A stretch of 64,000 bases of DNA from Cohnella sp. GbtcB17 (lineage in GTDB: Bacteria; Bacillota; Bacilli; Paenibacillales; Paenibacillaceae). Position numbers and translations under genes: made by a program. The notes beneath the pieces are model-generated. The model worked only from the letters and a program-made list of their open reading frames with translations, was not told the DNA's origin and searched no databases. The stretch covers positions 1-64,000 of the forward strand of contig NZ_JAGXJW010000044.1 of the NCBI RefSeq assembly GCF_019091135.1, written 5' to 3'. How positions within the stretch are numbered: the stretch's first letter is position 1; each line of letters starts with the position of its first letter. Below, piece after piece: positions 7,343-15,236 of the stretch.

Positions 7343-8572
7343 ATGGAAATCGTAAGAGACAAAGGATTTTGGAAGAGCGGGCACAAACCTTCCTTATTCA
7401 GCGCGTTTTTGTATTTCGACATGAGCTTCATGGTATGGGTATTGATCGGACCGCTCGCGGTCATCATGATGAACGACTATCCGATGACGCCGATTCAAAA
7501 GGCGAACCTGGTGGCGCTGCCCGTCCTCGGCGGTTCCTTGCTCCGGCTCGTATTCGGATTTATGACGGACTATATCGGTCCCAAGCGCACGGGGCAGTTC
7601 GGCCTGCTCGCGACGATGGTGCCGCTCGTATGGGGATGGCAATTCGTTGATTCGCTTAACCATCTCTATATCGTAGCGTTGCTGCTCGGCTTCGCGGGCG
7701 CCTCCTTCGCCGCCGCACTGCCGCTCGCAAGCCGCTGGTATCCGCCTCAATATCAAGGCCTCGCAATGGGCATCGCGGGAGCGGGCAACAGCGGTACGGT
7801 ATTTTCGACGCTGTTCGCCAACCGGCTGGCCACGCACTTCGGCGGCTGGGAGACCGTATTCGGGCTTGCGCTCATCCCGATCGGGCTCGTGTTCATCATT
7901 TTCACCGTATTCGCCAAAGAAAGCCCGACGCAGCCCGCGCCGAAAAAGCTGTCCCAATACGCGACCGTGCTAAAAAAACGCGATACGTGGCTGTTCTGTC
8001 TGATGTACGGCGTGACGTTCGGCGGCTTCGTCGGCCTGACCAACTACCTGACCATTTTCTTTAACGCCCAATACGGCCTGTCCGCGGTCCGTGCGGCCGA
8101 CTTCACGACGGTCTGCGTCATCGCGGGCAGCTTTTTCCGCCCGGTAGGCGGATACTTGTCCGACAAAATCGGCGGCATCCGCATGCTGATCGTTCTGTAT
8201 GCCGCCGCGGGTCTGCTGTTCCTCACGATCTCCTCGCTGCCGCCGCTGGCCGTCGTCATCCCGCTCCTGTTCCTCGCGATGATGAGTCTGGGTACGGGCA
8301 ACGGCGCCGTGTTCCAACTGACCCCGCAGCGCTCCGGCGCCGACATCGGGCTGTTGACCGGCATCGTCGGCGCGGCCGGCGGCTTCGGCGGCTACCTGCT
8401 GCCGCTGCTGCTGGGCAGCCTGTACGGCAAGACCGGCTCCTATACGCCCGGTTTTATAACGATGGCCTGCATCGCGCTCGCCGCGCTCGTCTCGCTGTCG
8501 ATCGTGCAGGGCGTCTGGAAGCGCACCTGGCTGAGCCCTGACGGCAGAGCCAAGCTTGAAGCCGAAGCGTGA
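7343..8572 (+). CDS. narK: nitrate/nitrite transporter, MFS family
   Basis: This 409-residue polytopic membrane protein is a NarK/NasA-type carrier that brings nitrate in for assimilation. It has about twelve hydrophobic segments and the glycine-rich nitrate-porter signatures GAGNSGTVFSTLFANRLA in the first half and GTGNGAVFQLTP in the second. The start at 7343 is set by GGGAGGCGG; the frame is open 33 codons further upstream, but that part is leader RNA. It is transcribed divergently from nasBC, and both leaders carry the same hexaloop hairpin, so the transporter and the reductase are probably induced by one RNA-binding regulator. Confidence 0.88.
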   Translation: MEIVRDKGFWKSGHKPSLFSAFLYFDMSFMVWVLIGPLAVIMMNDYPMTPIQKANLVALPVLGGSLLRLVFGFMTDYIGPKRTGQFGLLATMVPLVWGWQFVDSLNHLYIVALLLGFAGASFAAALPLASRWYPPQYQGLAMGIAGAGNSGTVFSTLFANRLATHFGGWETVFGLALIPIGLVFIIFTVFAKESPTQPAPKKLSQYATVLKKRDTWLFCLMYGVTFGGFVGLTNYLTIFFNAQYGLSAVRAADFTTVCVIAGSFFRPVGGYLSDKIGGIRMLIVLYAAAGLLFLTISSLPPLAVVIPLLFLAMMSLGTGNGAVFQLTPQRSGADIGLLTGIVGAAGGFGGYLLPLLLGSLYGKTGSYTPGFITMACIALAALVSLSIVQGVWKRTWLSPDGRAKLEAEA

Positions 8573-8668
8573 GACTTCACCCACTCCGCTCCGATGAATG
8601 AGATCGCCCCTTCCGAGCCACGCTAACGGCATAATCTTCGCCCCGGGCCGGAAGGAGACGACGATCGA

Positions 8669-9475
8669 ATGTCATCCTATTTTACACGCCGCATTTGCGC
8701 AGCATTAGTATGCCTTATGGCAGCTCATGGCCCGCTCCCGCTTCCCTCCGCAGATGCCGAGGCTGCGGACGCGGGCCTTGCGCTGCCGTTCGCAGGCAGT
8801 CCCGCCGCCAGGCATACGCTGCCCGTCGCCGACGTACTGATCGACGCGGGACACGGCGGCATCGACGGCGGCACCCATGTCGGGAACATTCTGGAGAAGG
8901 ACATCAACCTGGCCATCTCCCGCAAGCTTTATCTCATCCTGAGAAGCCGGGGCATGCATGCCGTGTTGAACCGCACGGGCGATTATGCGCTGAGCGACGA
9001 CAACCGCTGGCTTCGATCCTCCCGCCATCAGCGCGACCTGTCGCAGCGCAAAGGGCTTGCCCGCGACATCGGCGCCGGCGTGTTCATCAGCGTTCACGTC
9101 AACTGGTCCAAGCGCAAGTCGGTTCGCGGGCCGGTCGTCCTCCACCGGCTCGATGCGGGAAGCGCGCTGCTCGCCTCGTTCATTCAGGAACGACTGAACA
9201 AGCAGCAGCATACGAACGTTCCGCCGCTCGCGGGCGACCAGTTTTACGTGCTCAAAAAAGCCGGTCCCCCGAGCGTCATCGTGGAGACCGGCTTCATCAG
9301 CAACCCTGGCGACCTGAACATGCTCACGAATTCGGCCGGCCAGACCGCTATCGCCACCGCGATCGCCGACGGCATCGCAGCCTATCGGCTCGTAGGGCTG
9401 TCTTCCCGCAGCTTGGATCCCGGCGCAAGTTCGGCTGACGCCGAGCCTGGAAGCTCCGCCCCCGGCAACGAATAA
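8669..9475 (+). CDS. N-acetylmuramoyl-L-alanine amidase, CwlD-like
   Basis: The 268-residue exported enzyme cleaves the bond between muramic acid and the stem peptide. After a signal peptide ending near residue 30 it has an Amidase_3 domain with the zinc ligands in DAGHGG, the Glu of LEKDIN and the His of SVHVN, plus the catalytic Glu in VETGFISNPGD. Size and sequence resemble CwlD, which makes muramic lactam in spore cortex. GAAGGAG precedes the start. The last 94 bases overlap the convergent deacetylase gene, another peptidoglycan/polysaccharide function. Confidence 0.8.
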   Translation: MSSYFTRRICAALVCLMAAHGPLPLPSADAEAADAGLALPFAGSPAARHTLPVADVLIDAGHGGIDGGTHVGNILEKDINLAISRKLYLILRSRGMHAVLNRTGDYALSDDNRWLRSSRHQRDLSQRKGLARDIGAGVFISVHVNWSKRKSVRGPVVLHRLDAGSALLASFIQERLNKQQHTNVPPLAGDQFYVLKKAGPPSVIVETGFISNPGDLNMLTNSAGQTAIATAIADGIAAYRLVGLSSRSLDPGASSADAEPGSSAPGNE

Positions 9476-10308
9476 GGCGCGGACGGCGGGAGAAGCTCGC
9501 TCAGCTTGACGAATCTGACCGACGCCCGGCGCAAGCCGGGAATCGCCGCCGCAAGCTGGCCGGACGTGATCAACCCCGGCGGCCCCACATGGCCGATGAC
9601 GACCGTGCGGTCTTGCTTTTGCACGCGCGCCTTAAGCAGCAATACTTGTCCGCCGACATGCCTGTCCGTGTAAACGTCGTCGAGAAACAAATCGTTCTGC
9701 AGCAGAGGCACGCCCATCTCGCGCGCCAGCTTTGGCACGACGGATTTGTACGACGTTCGACTGTCGAGAAAGAACAATCCGTGCTCCTTGCAAACCTGCA
9801 GCACGATGCGCATGACACGTTCGTCCGCCGTCGCGCGCGAGCCCATATGGTTGTTCATGCCGACCGCATGCGGCACGTCCGCGATCGCGGCCTCGGTGCG
9901 AAGGCGAATCTCCTCATCGGACAAGCCGGTCAAGATCGCCCGCGGCCCCAGCCAGCTCGGCTTGCCCTTGACCGGCTCCATCGGCAAATGCACGATCACC
10001 TCTTTTCCCGCGGCGTACGCCGCCTCCGCGTCCGCCTGCGAGGTCGGCAGGAACGGCATGACCGCAGCGGTGATCGGAATCAGCAGCCGCAGCATTTCGG
10101 CCGTTCCCTTCATCCGGTTGCCGAAGTCGTCGATGACGACCGCAACCGTATGTTCCTTGAGCGCGACCTGCTCGGCCGGGACGCCCGCGTTCGCCGCCGA
10201 CGGCGCGGGCCACGCATTCAAGGCGAACAGCGCAGCCGCACCCACCGCCGCCAGCCGAATGCCGTTCCTTTTCAGCAGAAGCTTTTTCCATCGCCATCCT
10301 TTTTTCAT
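9382..10308 (-). CDS. divergent polysaccharide deacetylase family protein
   Basis: This 308-residue protein belongs to the divergent (YibQ-like, DUF610) branch of the polysaccharide deacetylase fold. It starts with a basic segment and a hydrophobic signal helix (AAVGAAALFALNAW). The conserved core shows VVIDDFGN, VMPFLPTS, VIVHLPMEP, GMNNHMGSRAT, FFLDSRTSY and a closing VIGHVGPPGL. The NNHMGS and aspartate positions are the family's presumed metal site. It is likely exported or membrane-anchored and may act on cell-wall glycan. Its 3' end overlaps the amidase gene by 94 bases in the opposite direction. Confidence 0.82.
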   Translation of the reverse strand: MKKGWRWKKLLLKRNGIRLAAVGAAALFALNAWPAPSAANAGVPAEQVALKEHTVAVVIDDFGNRMKGTAEMLRLLIPITAAVMPFLPTSQADAEAAYAAGKEVIVHLPMEPVKGKPSWLGPRAILTGLSDEEIRLRTEAAIADVPHAVGMNNHMGSRATADERVMRIVLQVCKEHGLFFLDSRTSYKSVVPKLAREMGVPLLQNDLFLDDVYTDRHVGGQVLLLKARVQKQDRTVVIGHVGPPGLITSGQLAAAIPGLRRASVRFVKLSELLPPSAPYSLPGAELPGSASAELAPGSKLREDSPTSR

Positions 10309-10417
10309 TCCGCATCCCTGCCCTTCTTCGTTCCAAACGTTCGCTCGGCTGTCTCATTTTGCGTGGAAATTACAGCCATTATGCGCGGAAGAATAAGAAA
10401 AGTCGGGCCGCATCCTT

Positions 10418-10423
10418 TATAAT
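10418..10423 (+). promoter_or_regulatory. -10 box upstream of xpt
   Basis: TATAAT lies about 34 bases before the likely xpt start. No good -35 box is seen at the right distance. The short leader leaves no room for the purine riboswitch that precedes xpt in B. subtilis. Confidence 0.45.
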
Positions 10424-10432
10424 GGACAATGA

Positions 10433-11029
<597 letters not shown>

Positions 11030-11112
11030 ATCGCCCGCTAGGCGGATGAACAGTCCAACAGGGCGTCCGACCCGTATACTGTACGACATCCCAAGCGAAG
11101 GAGTTGGCAGAT

Positions 11113-11355
11113 ATGTCGGATTGCCCGAAATGCGTTAGCAAGACCGTATACGATCCGCCGCAAACGGTATACGAGGACTACTACCATCCCCAGCACGTCG
11201 AAGTCGTGCAGACGGTCGAGGTCGTCCGGCGCCACCACTGCGTGCCCGTCTACCATCACGTCACCGTATGCACGACGAAGGACGTATACTCCGACGACTT
11301 CGAAGGCGGCTTCCGCGGCGCAGCCCGTTCGGCAGGCGCAACTCGCCGCCGGTAA
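11113..11355 (+). CDS. small spore-coat-like protein
   Basis: The product has 80 residues and begins MSDCPKC. It is rich in Tyr, His and Val, with repeated HPQHVEVV, RRHHCVPV and YHHVTVC segments, resembling CotD-type inner spore coat proteins. The Cys pair at residues 4 and 7 and two more Cys could cross-link or bind metal. AAGGAG lies nine bases before the ATG. It is followed by a perfect terminator. The coat assignment rests on composition and motif resemblance only. Confidence 0.55.
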   Translation: MSDCPKCVSKTVYDPPQTVYEDYYHPQHVEVVQTVEVVRRHHCVPVYHHVTVCTTKDVYSDDFEGGFRGAARSAGATRRR

Positions 11356-11370
11356 TCCTGAAGGCCTGAA

Positions 11371-11420
11371 ATGCCAAAAGGGACGAAGCAGAAGGCTCTG
11401 CTTCGTCCCTTTTTGGCATT
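11371..11420. terminator. strong bidirectional terminator
   Basis: A nearly perfect hairpin pairs GGGACGAAGCAGA with TCTGCTTCGTCCC around a four-base loop. Four A precede it and five T follow, and the flanking TGCC/GGCA also pairs. It ends the coat-like gene and abuts the first repeat array. Confidence 0.9.
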
Positions 11421-11776
11421 AGCGCGCACCGCCGATTGGTGCTCGCACGCTGCCGGCGGTGACGCTTAGCGGCATGCAGTGCCGCTATTGGTGCTCGCAT
11501 GCTGCCGGCGAGGCGCTTAGCGGCACGCAGTGCCGCTATTGGTGCTCGCGTGCGATGGGCGAGGCGCTTAGCGGCATGCAGTGCCGCTATTGGTGTTCGC
11601 GTGCGATGGGCGAGGCGCTTAGCGGCATGCAGTGCCGCTATTGGCGCTCGCGTGCGATGGGTGAGGCGCTTAGCGGCAATCAGTGCCGCTATTGGTACTG
11701 GCGTGCTAGGGCGGAGGCGCTTAGCGGCACTGCGTGCCGCTATTGACGCTCGCATGCGATGGGCGAGGCGCTACGC
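11416..11776. repeat. 51-bp tandem repeat array A1
   Basis: Six clear copies and two degenerate end copies recur every 51 bases; the CTT of CTTAGCGGC falls at 11465, 11516, 11567, 11618, 11669 and 11720. Each copy holds a perfect hairpin, TAGCGGCA with TGCCGCTA around a variable five-base loop, starting at 11467 and every 51 bases after it. The other part (TTGGTGCTCGC, then GGCGAGGCGC) is also conserved, so this is not a CRISPR array. Read on the minus strand the units contain AGCACCAAT, the core shared with array A2 and array C. Confidence 0.9.
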
Positions 11777-12060
11777 GAACCTGTAGAGTAACTTTTGCCC
11801 TTCCAGCAACCGTTAAACCGTACCACGTACCTATAAAGTAACTTTTTACCCCTACAGCACCATTTATTCGGTTCCGTGAGATTGTAGAGTAACTCTTTTC
11901 CCTTCTAGCACCACTTATACCGATTGGCGAATCTGTAAAGTAACTTTTTACCCTCCCAACATCCTTTAAACCTTACCACGTGCCCGTAAAGTAACTTTTT
12001 ACCCCTACAGCACCATTTATTCCGTACCTTGAGGTTGTAGAGTAACTTTTTTACATTCCG
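11777..12060. repeat. 51-bp tandem repeat array A2
   Basis: AGTAAC recurs at 11787, 11837, 11888, 11939, 11990 and 12041, giving spacings of 50, 51, 51, 51 and 51. The unit is AT-richer than in A1 and differs in sequence, but it follows A1 without a gap and includes the core AGCACCAT. Units 1 and 4, and units 2 and 5, are most alike, indicating a three-unit (153-bp) duplication. The array ends against the 3' end of the VOC gene. Confidence 0.85.
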
Positions 12061-12098
12061 TGCTTCAATGATCGCAGCCGCTTCCACGGCAGCCGAAG

Positions 12099-12449
12099 TC
12101 ACAGATGCGCTAAAATGTTCACGAGTCTGCCGAACGGGTCCCACACGTAGAAGCGCCGTACGCCCCAAGGCTCGTCTGCTGGTCCGTATTCGATGGGAAA
12201 TCCAGCTTCCTGCATGCGCGCGAGAGCATCGTCGATATCGTCGACTTCGATGGACAAGTCCGGCACGGGTGTGCCGGAGCCGCCCTCCGTCGCGACGCTG
12301 ATCTGCGCCTGCATGTCGGCATCCGACCCGTACGTGGCGATCCAGCCGTGATCCATCAGGACGTCGAGGCCGAGCGCTTCCCCGTAGAACCGCTTGGCCG
12401 CCGCCAGATCGGGCGCCGCCACGTTCGCCACGATTCGTTTGACTTTCAT
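12099..12449 (-). CDS. VOC (glyoxalase/bleomycin resistance) family protein
   Basis: This 116-residue protein is a single VOC module: IVANVAAPDLAAAKRFYGEA opens the first beta-alpha-beta-beta-beta unit and DPFGRLVNILAHL closes the second. Such proteins dimerise and bind a metal or small ligand; the substrate cannot be told. There is no signal peptide. It starts after GGGGGCAAAGG. It lies on the same strand as the mhqR-mhqO-mhqD genes and could be the last gene of that stress cluster, separated by about 125 bases. Confidence 0.8.
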   Translation of the reverse strand: MKVKRIVANVAAPDLAAAKRFYGEALGLDVLMDHGWIATYGSDADMQAQISVATEGGSGTPVPDLSIEVDDIDDALARMQEAGFPIEYGPADEPWGVRRFYVWDPFGRLVNILAHL

Positions 12450-12574
12450 CCTTTGCCCCCAACCGCGCGCTTAAATTGCGCGCTTCTTCCTTTTCACGGA
12501 CTTCCCCGCCAGTCCGACCGGTCAAGCCGATGATCGCCGCTTCCGGTCTTAAACGGCCGCCCGGCCGCTGCTCG

Positions 12575-13183
12575 TCACACGCCGCGAAGCCATGCCGCAG
12601 CCGCTTCGACCTCGGTCCGCGACAGCTGATGCCCGCCGTTCTCCCAATGCGTCTCGACCGCCGCGCCGGCAGCGCCAAGCGCCGCCGCGAGCTCTTCGCT
12701 CTCGGCCATCGTGCAGAGCGGATCGTTGCGTCCCGCCCCGATGAACACCGGCACGCCCGTCAGATCGGGCAGCGCGATGCCGCGGCGCGGCACCATCGGA
12801 TGGAACAGCACGGCCCCTTTGAGCGCATCCTGGTGATGATAGAGCAGGCTGGCCGCGATATTGGCGCCGTTCGAATAACCGACGGCCACGACATTATGCC
12901 TGTCGAAGGCGTATTTGTCCGCGCTCTCGTCGACGAAGGCGTTCAGCTCGGCCGTCCTCGCGATCAGGTCCGCCTCGTCGAATACGCCTTCGGCGATGCG
13001 CCGGAAAAAGCGGGCCATGCCGCGCTCGGATACGTTGCCTCTGACGCCAAGCAGCGCGGCTTCGGGGCTCAGCATGCGGCCGACGCCCATCAGGTCGCGC
13101 TCCGAGCCGCCGGTGCCGTGGAGCAGCAGCAGCGTAGGCGCGTTCGGGCTCTTGCCCGGTTCGAAAATATGGATCATAGACAT
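12575..13183 (-). CDS. mhqD: alpha/beta hydrolase, MhqD-like
   Basis: This 202-residue serine hydrolase resembles phospholipase/carboxylesterase enzymes of the MhqD type. LLLHGTGGSERD forms the oxyanion region, GYSNGANIA carries the nucleophilic serine, and Asp (GRNDPLC) and His (NGGHQLS) complete the triad. It is cytoplasmic. It follows the ring-cleaving dioxygenase gene mhqO and the MarR gene mhqR on the same strand, the arrangement known from the B. subtilis quinone and azo-compound response. Confidence 0.8.
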   Translation of the reverse strand: MSMIHIFEPGKSPNAPTLLLLHGTGGSERDLMGVGRMLSPEAALLGVRGNVSERGMARFFRRIAEGVFDEADLIARTAELNAFVDESADKYAFDRHNVVAVGYSNGANIAASLLYHHQDALKGAVLFHPMVPRRGIALPDLTGVPVFIGAGRNDPLCTMAESEELAAALGAAGAAVETHWENGGHQLSRTEVEAAAAWLRGV

Positions 13184-13219
13184 GGAATTCTCCTCCTTTT
13201 AATCATGCGGGTCGGTGCC

Positions 13220-14185
13220 TCAGATCGGCTTCAAGCCGGCCTTGATGCGTTCGCGGTGCGGTTCGAGGAACGGCGGCAGCGCGAGCCGCTCGCCGAGCCG
13301 GTCCAGCGGCTCGTCGGTGTCGAAGCCCGGACCGTCCGTCGCCAGCTCGAACAAGATGCCGTTCGGTTCCCGGAAGTAAAGCGATTTGAAATAGAAGCGG
13401 TCGACGAAGCCCGAGTTGACGAGACCCGCAGACGAGATCTTCCCGATCCAGGCGCGCAGCTCGGCTTCGTCTTCCACGCGGAAGGCTACGTGATGCACGG
13501 CGCCGATGCCCTGGCGTTCCTGCTTCAGATCGTTGCGCTCCTCCAAATGGACTTCCGAGCCGCTGCCGCCCTCCCCGGTCTCGAAAACGACGATGTCGGG
13601 CTGGCCTGCGATGTCCGAAGCATACTGTCCCTTCTGTCTATAACCCATCAGCTCCGTCAATACCCGCTCGGTAGGCGCCGCGCGGAGGACCGTGAGCTGG
13701 ACCGGACCGAGACCGACGATGCCGAATTCGGTGGGCACCTCGCTTTTGCCCCATGCCACCCCGCCGGCGACGCCGGTATCGCGCTCGTCGGACACCAGAA
13801 TGAGACGCTGTCCCTCGGGGTCGCGGAAGGCCAGTGTAAGCCGTCCGCCGCGCTCGATGATCTCATCATGCTCGACGTCGTGCTGCACGAAGCGATGCTG
13901 CCAGTATGTCAGCGCCTCGTCGCTCGGCACGCGCAGCGACACGGAAGAGATGCTGCTCGTGCCCGGTCGGCTCCGCCACGCGGTCGGAAATTCGAAAAAC
14001 GTCAGCTCCGTGCCCGGATTGCCCCGCTCATCCCCGTAAAACAGGTGATAAACCGACGTATCGTCCTGATTCACCGTCTTTTTGACCAGCCGCATTCCGA
14101 GCGTCTTCGTATAAAAGTCGACGTTGCCGGCAGCCGTGCCCGTGATCGCCGATACGTGATGAATGCCTTTGAGCTTGAGCGACAT
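13220..14185 (-). CDS. mhqO: ring-cleaving dioxygenase, MhqO-like
   Basis: The 321-residue enzyme consists of two VOC units and is an extradiol-type dioxygenase thought to open hydroquinone or catechol rings. The first unit begins GIHHVSAITGTAAGNVDFYT and the second holds IGAVHHVAFRVEDEAE; the histidines of HHVS and HHVA and Glu of NGILFELATD are the probable iron ligands. The ATG at 14185 follows AAAGGGG and fits the family start MxLKLKGIHHV, so the 20 codons upstream in frame are not used. It lies between mhqR and mhqD in one transcription unit. Confidence 0.85.
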   Translation of the reverse strand: MSLKLKGIHHVSAITGTAAGNVDFYTKTLGMRLVKKTVNQDDTSVYHLFYGDERGNPGTELTFFEFPTAWRSRPGTSSISSVSLRVPSDEALTYWQHRFVQHDVEHDEIIERGGRLTLAFRDPEGQRLILVSDERDTGVAGGVAWGKSEVPTEFGIVGLGPVQLTVLRAAPTERVLTELMGYRQKGQYASDIAGQPDIVVFETGEGGSGSEVHLEERNDLKQERQGIGAVHHVAFRVEDEAELRAWIGKISSAGLVNSGFVDRFYFKSLYFREPNGILFELATDGPGFDTDEPLDRLGERLALPPFLEPHRERIKAGLKPI

Positions 14186-14255
14186 CGCAATCAACCCCTT
14201 TGAATTTTTTTTAATACCCACATCCCCGCATGACTTGCAATGCAATCCGCCGAGG

Positions 14256-14702
14256 CTAGTCCGCTCCGCCCTTGCCGAGCAGCTTCAGCAGCCGAATCGC
14301 TTCCTGCTGTTCTTCGCCGGTCAGCACGTCCATCATGCCCTGTATTTTGCTCGCGTGCTTGGGAAAAATGTCGTCGAACAGCGCCGTCCCTTTTTCCGTC
14401 AGCTCCGCGAACACGACCCGGCGATCTTCCCGGCTGAGCACCCTCCGTATCAGCTCTTTGTCCTCCAGCTTGTCGATGTTGTACGTCATCGTCCCGCTCG
14501 TCAGCAGCATCTTGCCCGCGATCTGCTGAATCGGCGTCCTTCCTTTGGCGTACAGCACCTCCATAATGCCGAACTCGGACGGGCTGAGCCCTTGCTCGCG
14601 CATGTCCCGCACCGCCCGATCCATCAGACTTCGATACGCCTTCGACAGCACGACGAACAGCTTCAGCGATATATTTTGATCCGAGCCGTTAGGGTTCGAC
14701 AT
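14256..14702 (-). CDS. mhqR: MarR family regulator, MhqR-like
   Basis: The 148-residue winged-helix repressor has the MarR recognition region (LSPSEFGIMEVLYAKGRTPI, then a LTSGTMTYNIDKLEDK helix and the wing REDRRVVFAELTEKG). MhqR of B. subtilis represses genes for quinone detoxification and leaves DNA when exposed to quinones. Here it leads a mhqR-mhqO-mhqD unit and is preceded by an 18-bp palindrome over its own -10 box, so autoregulation is likely. Confidence 0.85.
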   Translation of the reverse strand: MSNPNGSDQNISLKLFVVLSKAYRSLMDRAVRDMREQGLSPSEFGIMEVLYAKGRTPIQQIAGKMLLTSGTMTYNIDKLEDKELIRRVLSREDRRVVFAELTEKGTALFDDIFPKHASKIQGMMDVLTGEEQQEAIRLLKLLGKGGAD

Positions 14703-14739
14703 TCTCGATCACTCCGATTCGATTTATCTCAATGTCATT

Positions 14740-14757
14740 TATCTTAAATTAAAGATA
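14740..14757. promoter_or_regulatory. probable MhqR operator
   Basis: TATCTTAAATTAAAGATA is a palindrome with perfect six-base arms. Its right arm on the minus strand is the -10 box of the mhqR promoter, so bound repressor would block RNA polymerase. It resembles the TATCT-AGATA type sites bound by MhqR. Confidence 0.7.
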
Positions 14758-14780
14758 TCATGTTGAATGAACGTTGTCAA
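14752..14780 (-). promoter_or_regulatory. mhqR promoter
   Basis: On the minus strand TTGACA (14780-14775) is followed after 17 bases by TATCTT (14757-14752), overlapping the operator. Confidence 0.65.
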
Positions 14781-14906
14781 CCTTGCGCAGTCCTTCCATA
14801 AATATGGCATACATTGATTCAGACAAGCATATCTGGTAGTATATAAAAGAATAAATAACGCCGAAATTCAAATAACCCCTCCCCGTCCGGGAAGAGGCAG
14901 AGGCTG

Positions 14907-14926
14907 CGTCAAGCGCCAACTTGACG
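14907..14926 (+). other. perfect hairpin upstream of the DUF1540 gene
   Basis: CGTCAAG and CTTGACG form a seven-pair stem around CGCCAA, about 45 bases before the start codon. There is no T tract, so it is probably a leader structure or protein site. Nothing else was recognised in 14781-14906. Confidence 0.4.
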
Positions 14927-14970
14927 ACCTCGTTATTCGATGCTCGGCCCGCGAGAGCGAGGTGAACAAC

Positions 14971-15123
14971 ATGGCAAAGGACGTTCGCTGCGAAGTCAAT
15001 TTCTGCCGCTACTGGGCGGAAGAAAATCACTGCAAAGCGGAAAGCATCTTCGTCACGATGCACAGTCGCAAGGAGCCTTCCAAGTCCGAAGAGACGGACT
15101 GCGGTACTTTCGAAGTAAAGTAA
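14971..15123 (+). CDS. DUF1540 domain small protein
   Basis: This 50-residue protein shows the DUF1540 pattern: RCEVNFCRYW, then NHCKAESIFV and a closing ETDCGTF. Four cysteines spaced this way suggest a small metal-binding or disulphide fold; the function is unknown, and such proteins are common in endospore formers. The ATG at 14971 is preferred to GTG at 14962, because GAGGTG then sits at a proper distance. A terminator follows, and a Fur-box promoter beyond it points back at this gene on the other strand. Confidence 0.75.
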   Translation: MAKDVRCEVNFCRYWAEENHCKAESIFVTMHSRKEPSKSEETDCGTFEVK

Positions 15124-15144
15124 GCCAATAAATTCGTTTGAGGA

Positions 15145-15177
15145 GAAGGAACTTCGCCGGTTCCTTCTTTTCTTTTT
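15145..15177 (+). terminator. terminator of the DUF1540 gene
   Basis: GAAGGAAC (15145-15152) pairs with GTTCCTTC (15160-15167) and a T-rich tract (15168-15177) follows. Confidence 0.8.
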
Positions 15178-15179
15178 GA

Positions 15180-15208
15180 ATTATAACAGGGCTGATAATG
15201 ATTATCAA
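15180..15208 (-). promoter_or_regulatory. orphan promoter on the minus strand
   Basis: On the minus strand TTGATA (15208-15203) and TATAAT (15185-15180) are 17 bases apart. The transcript would start near 15173 and run antisense through the DUF1540 gene. No convincing protein gene follows before mhqR, which has its own promoter. Confidence 0.55.
15193..15207. promoter_or_regulatory. perfect Fur box
   Basis: TGATAATGATTATCA is an exact 7-1-7 match to the Bacillus Fur consensus TGATAATNATTATCA. It lies across the -35 box of the minus-strand promoter at 15180-15208, so that transcript should be induced by iron starvation. Confidence 0.75.
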
Positions 15209-15236
15209 GCTTAATTAGCGCATTTGGTCGAAGGTT

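Noticed and set aside
11416-11776. CRISPR array
   Set aside because: The whole 51-base unit is conserved, there are no unique spacers and no cas genes.
11261-12678. Open frames with 17-residue repeats over arrays A1 and A2 on both strands
   Set aside because: Same cause as array C; A2 has one 50-base spacing that breaks the frame, and one frame runs antisense through mhqD and the VOC gene.
14758-15063. A 101-codon minus-strand frame that the Fur-box promoter could express
   Set aside because: It is antisense to the DUF1540 gene, crosses the mhqR promoter and shows no family resemblance or ribosome binding site.
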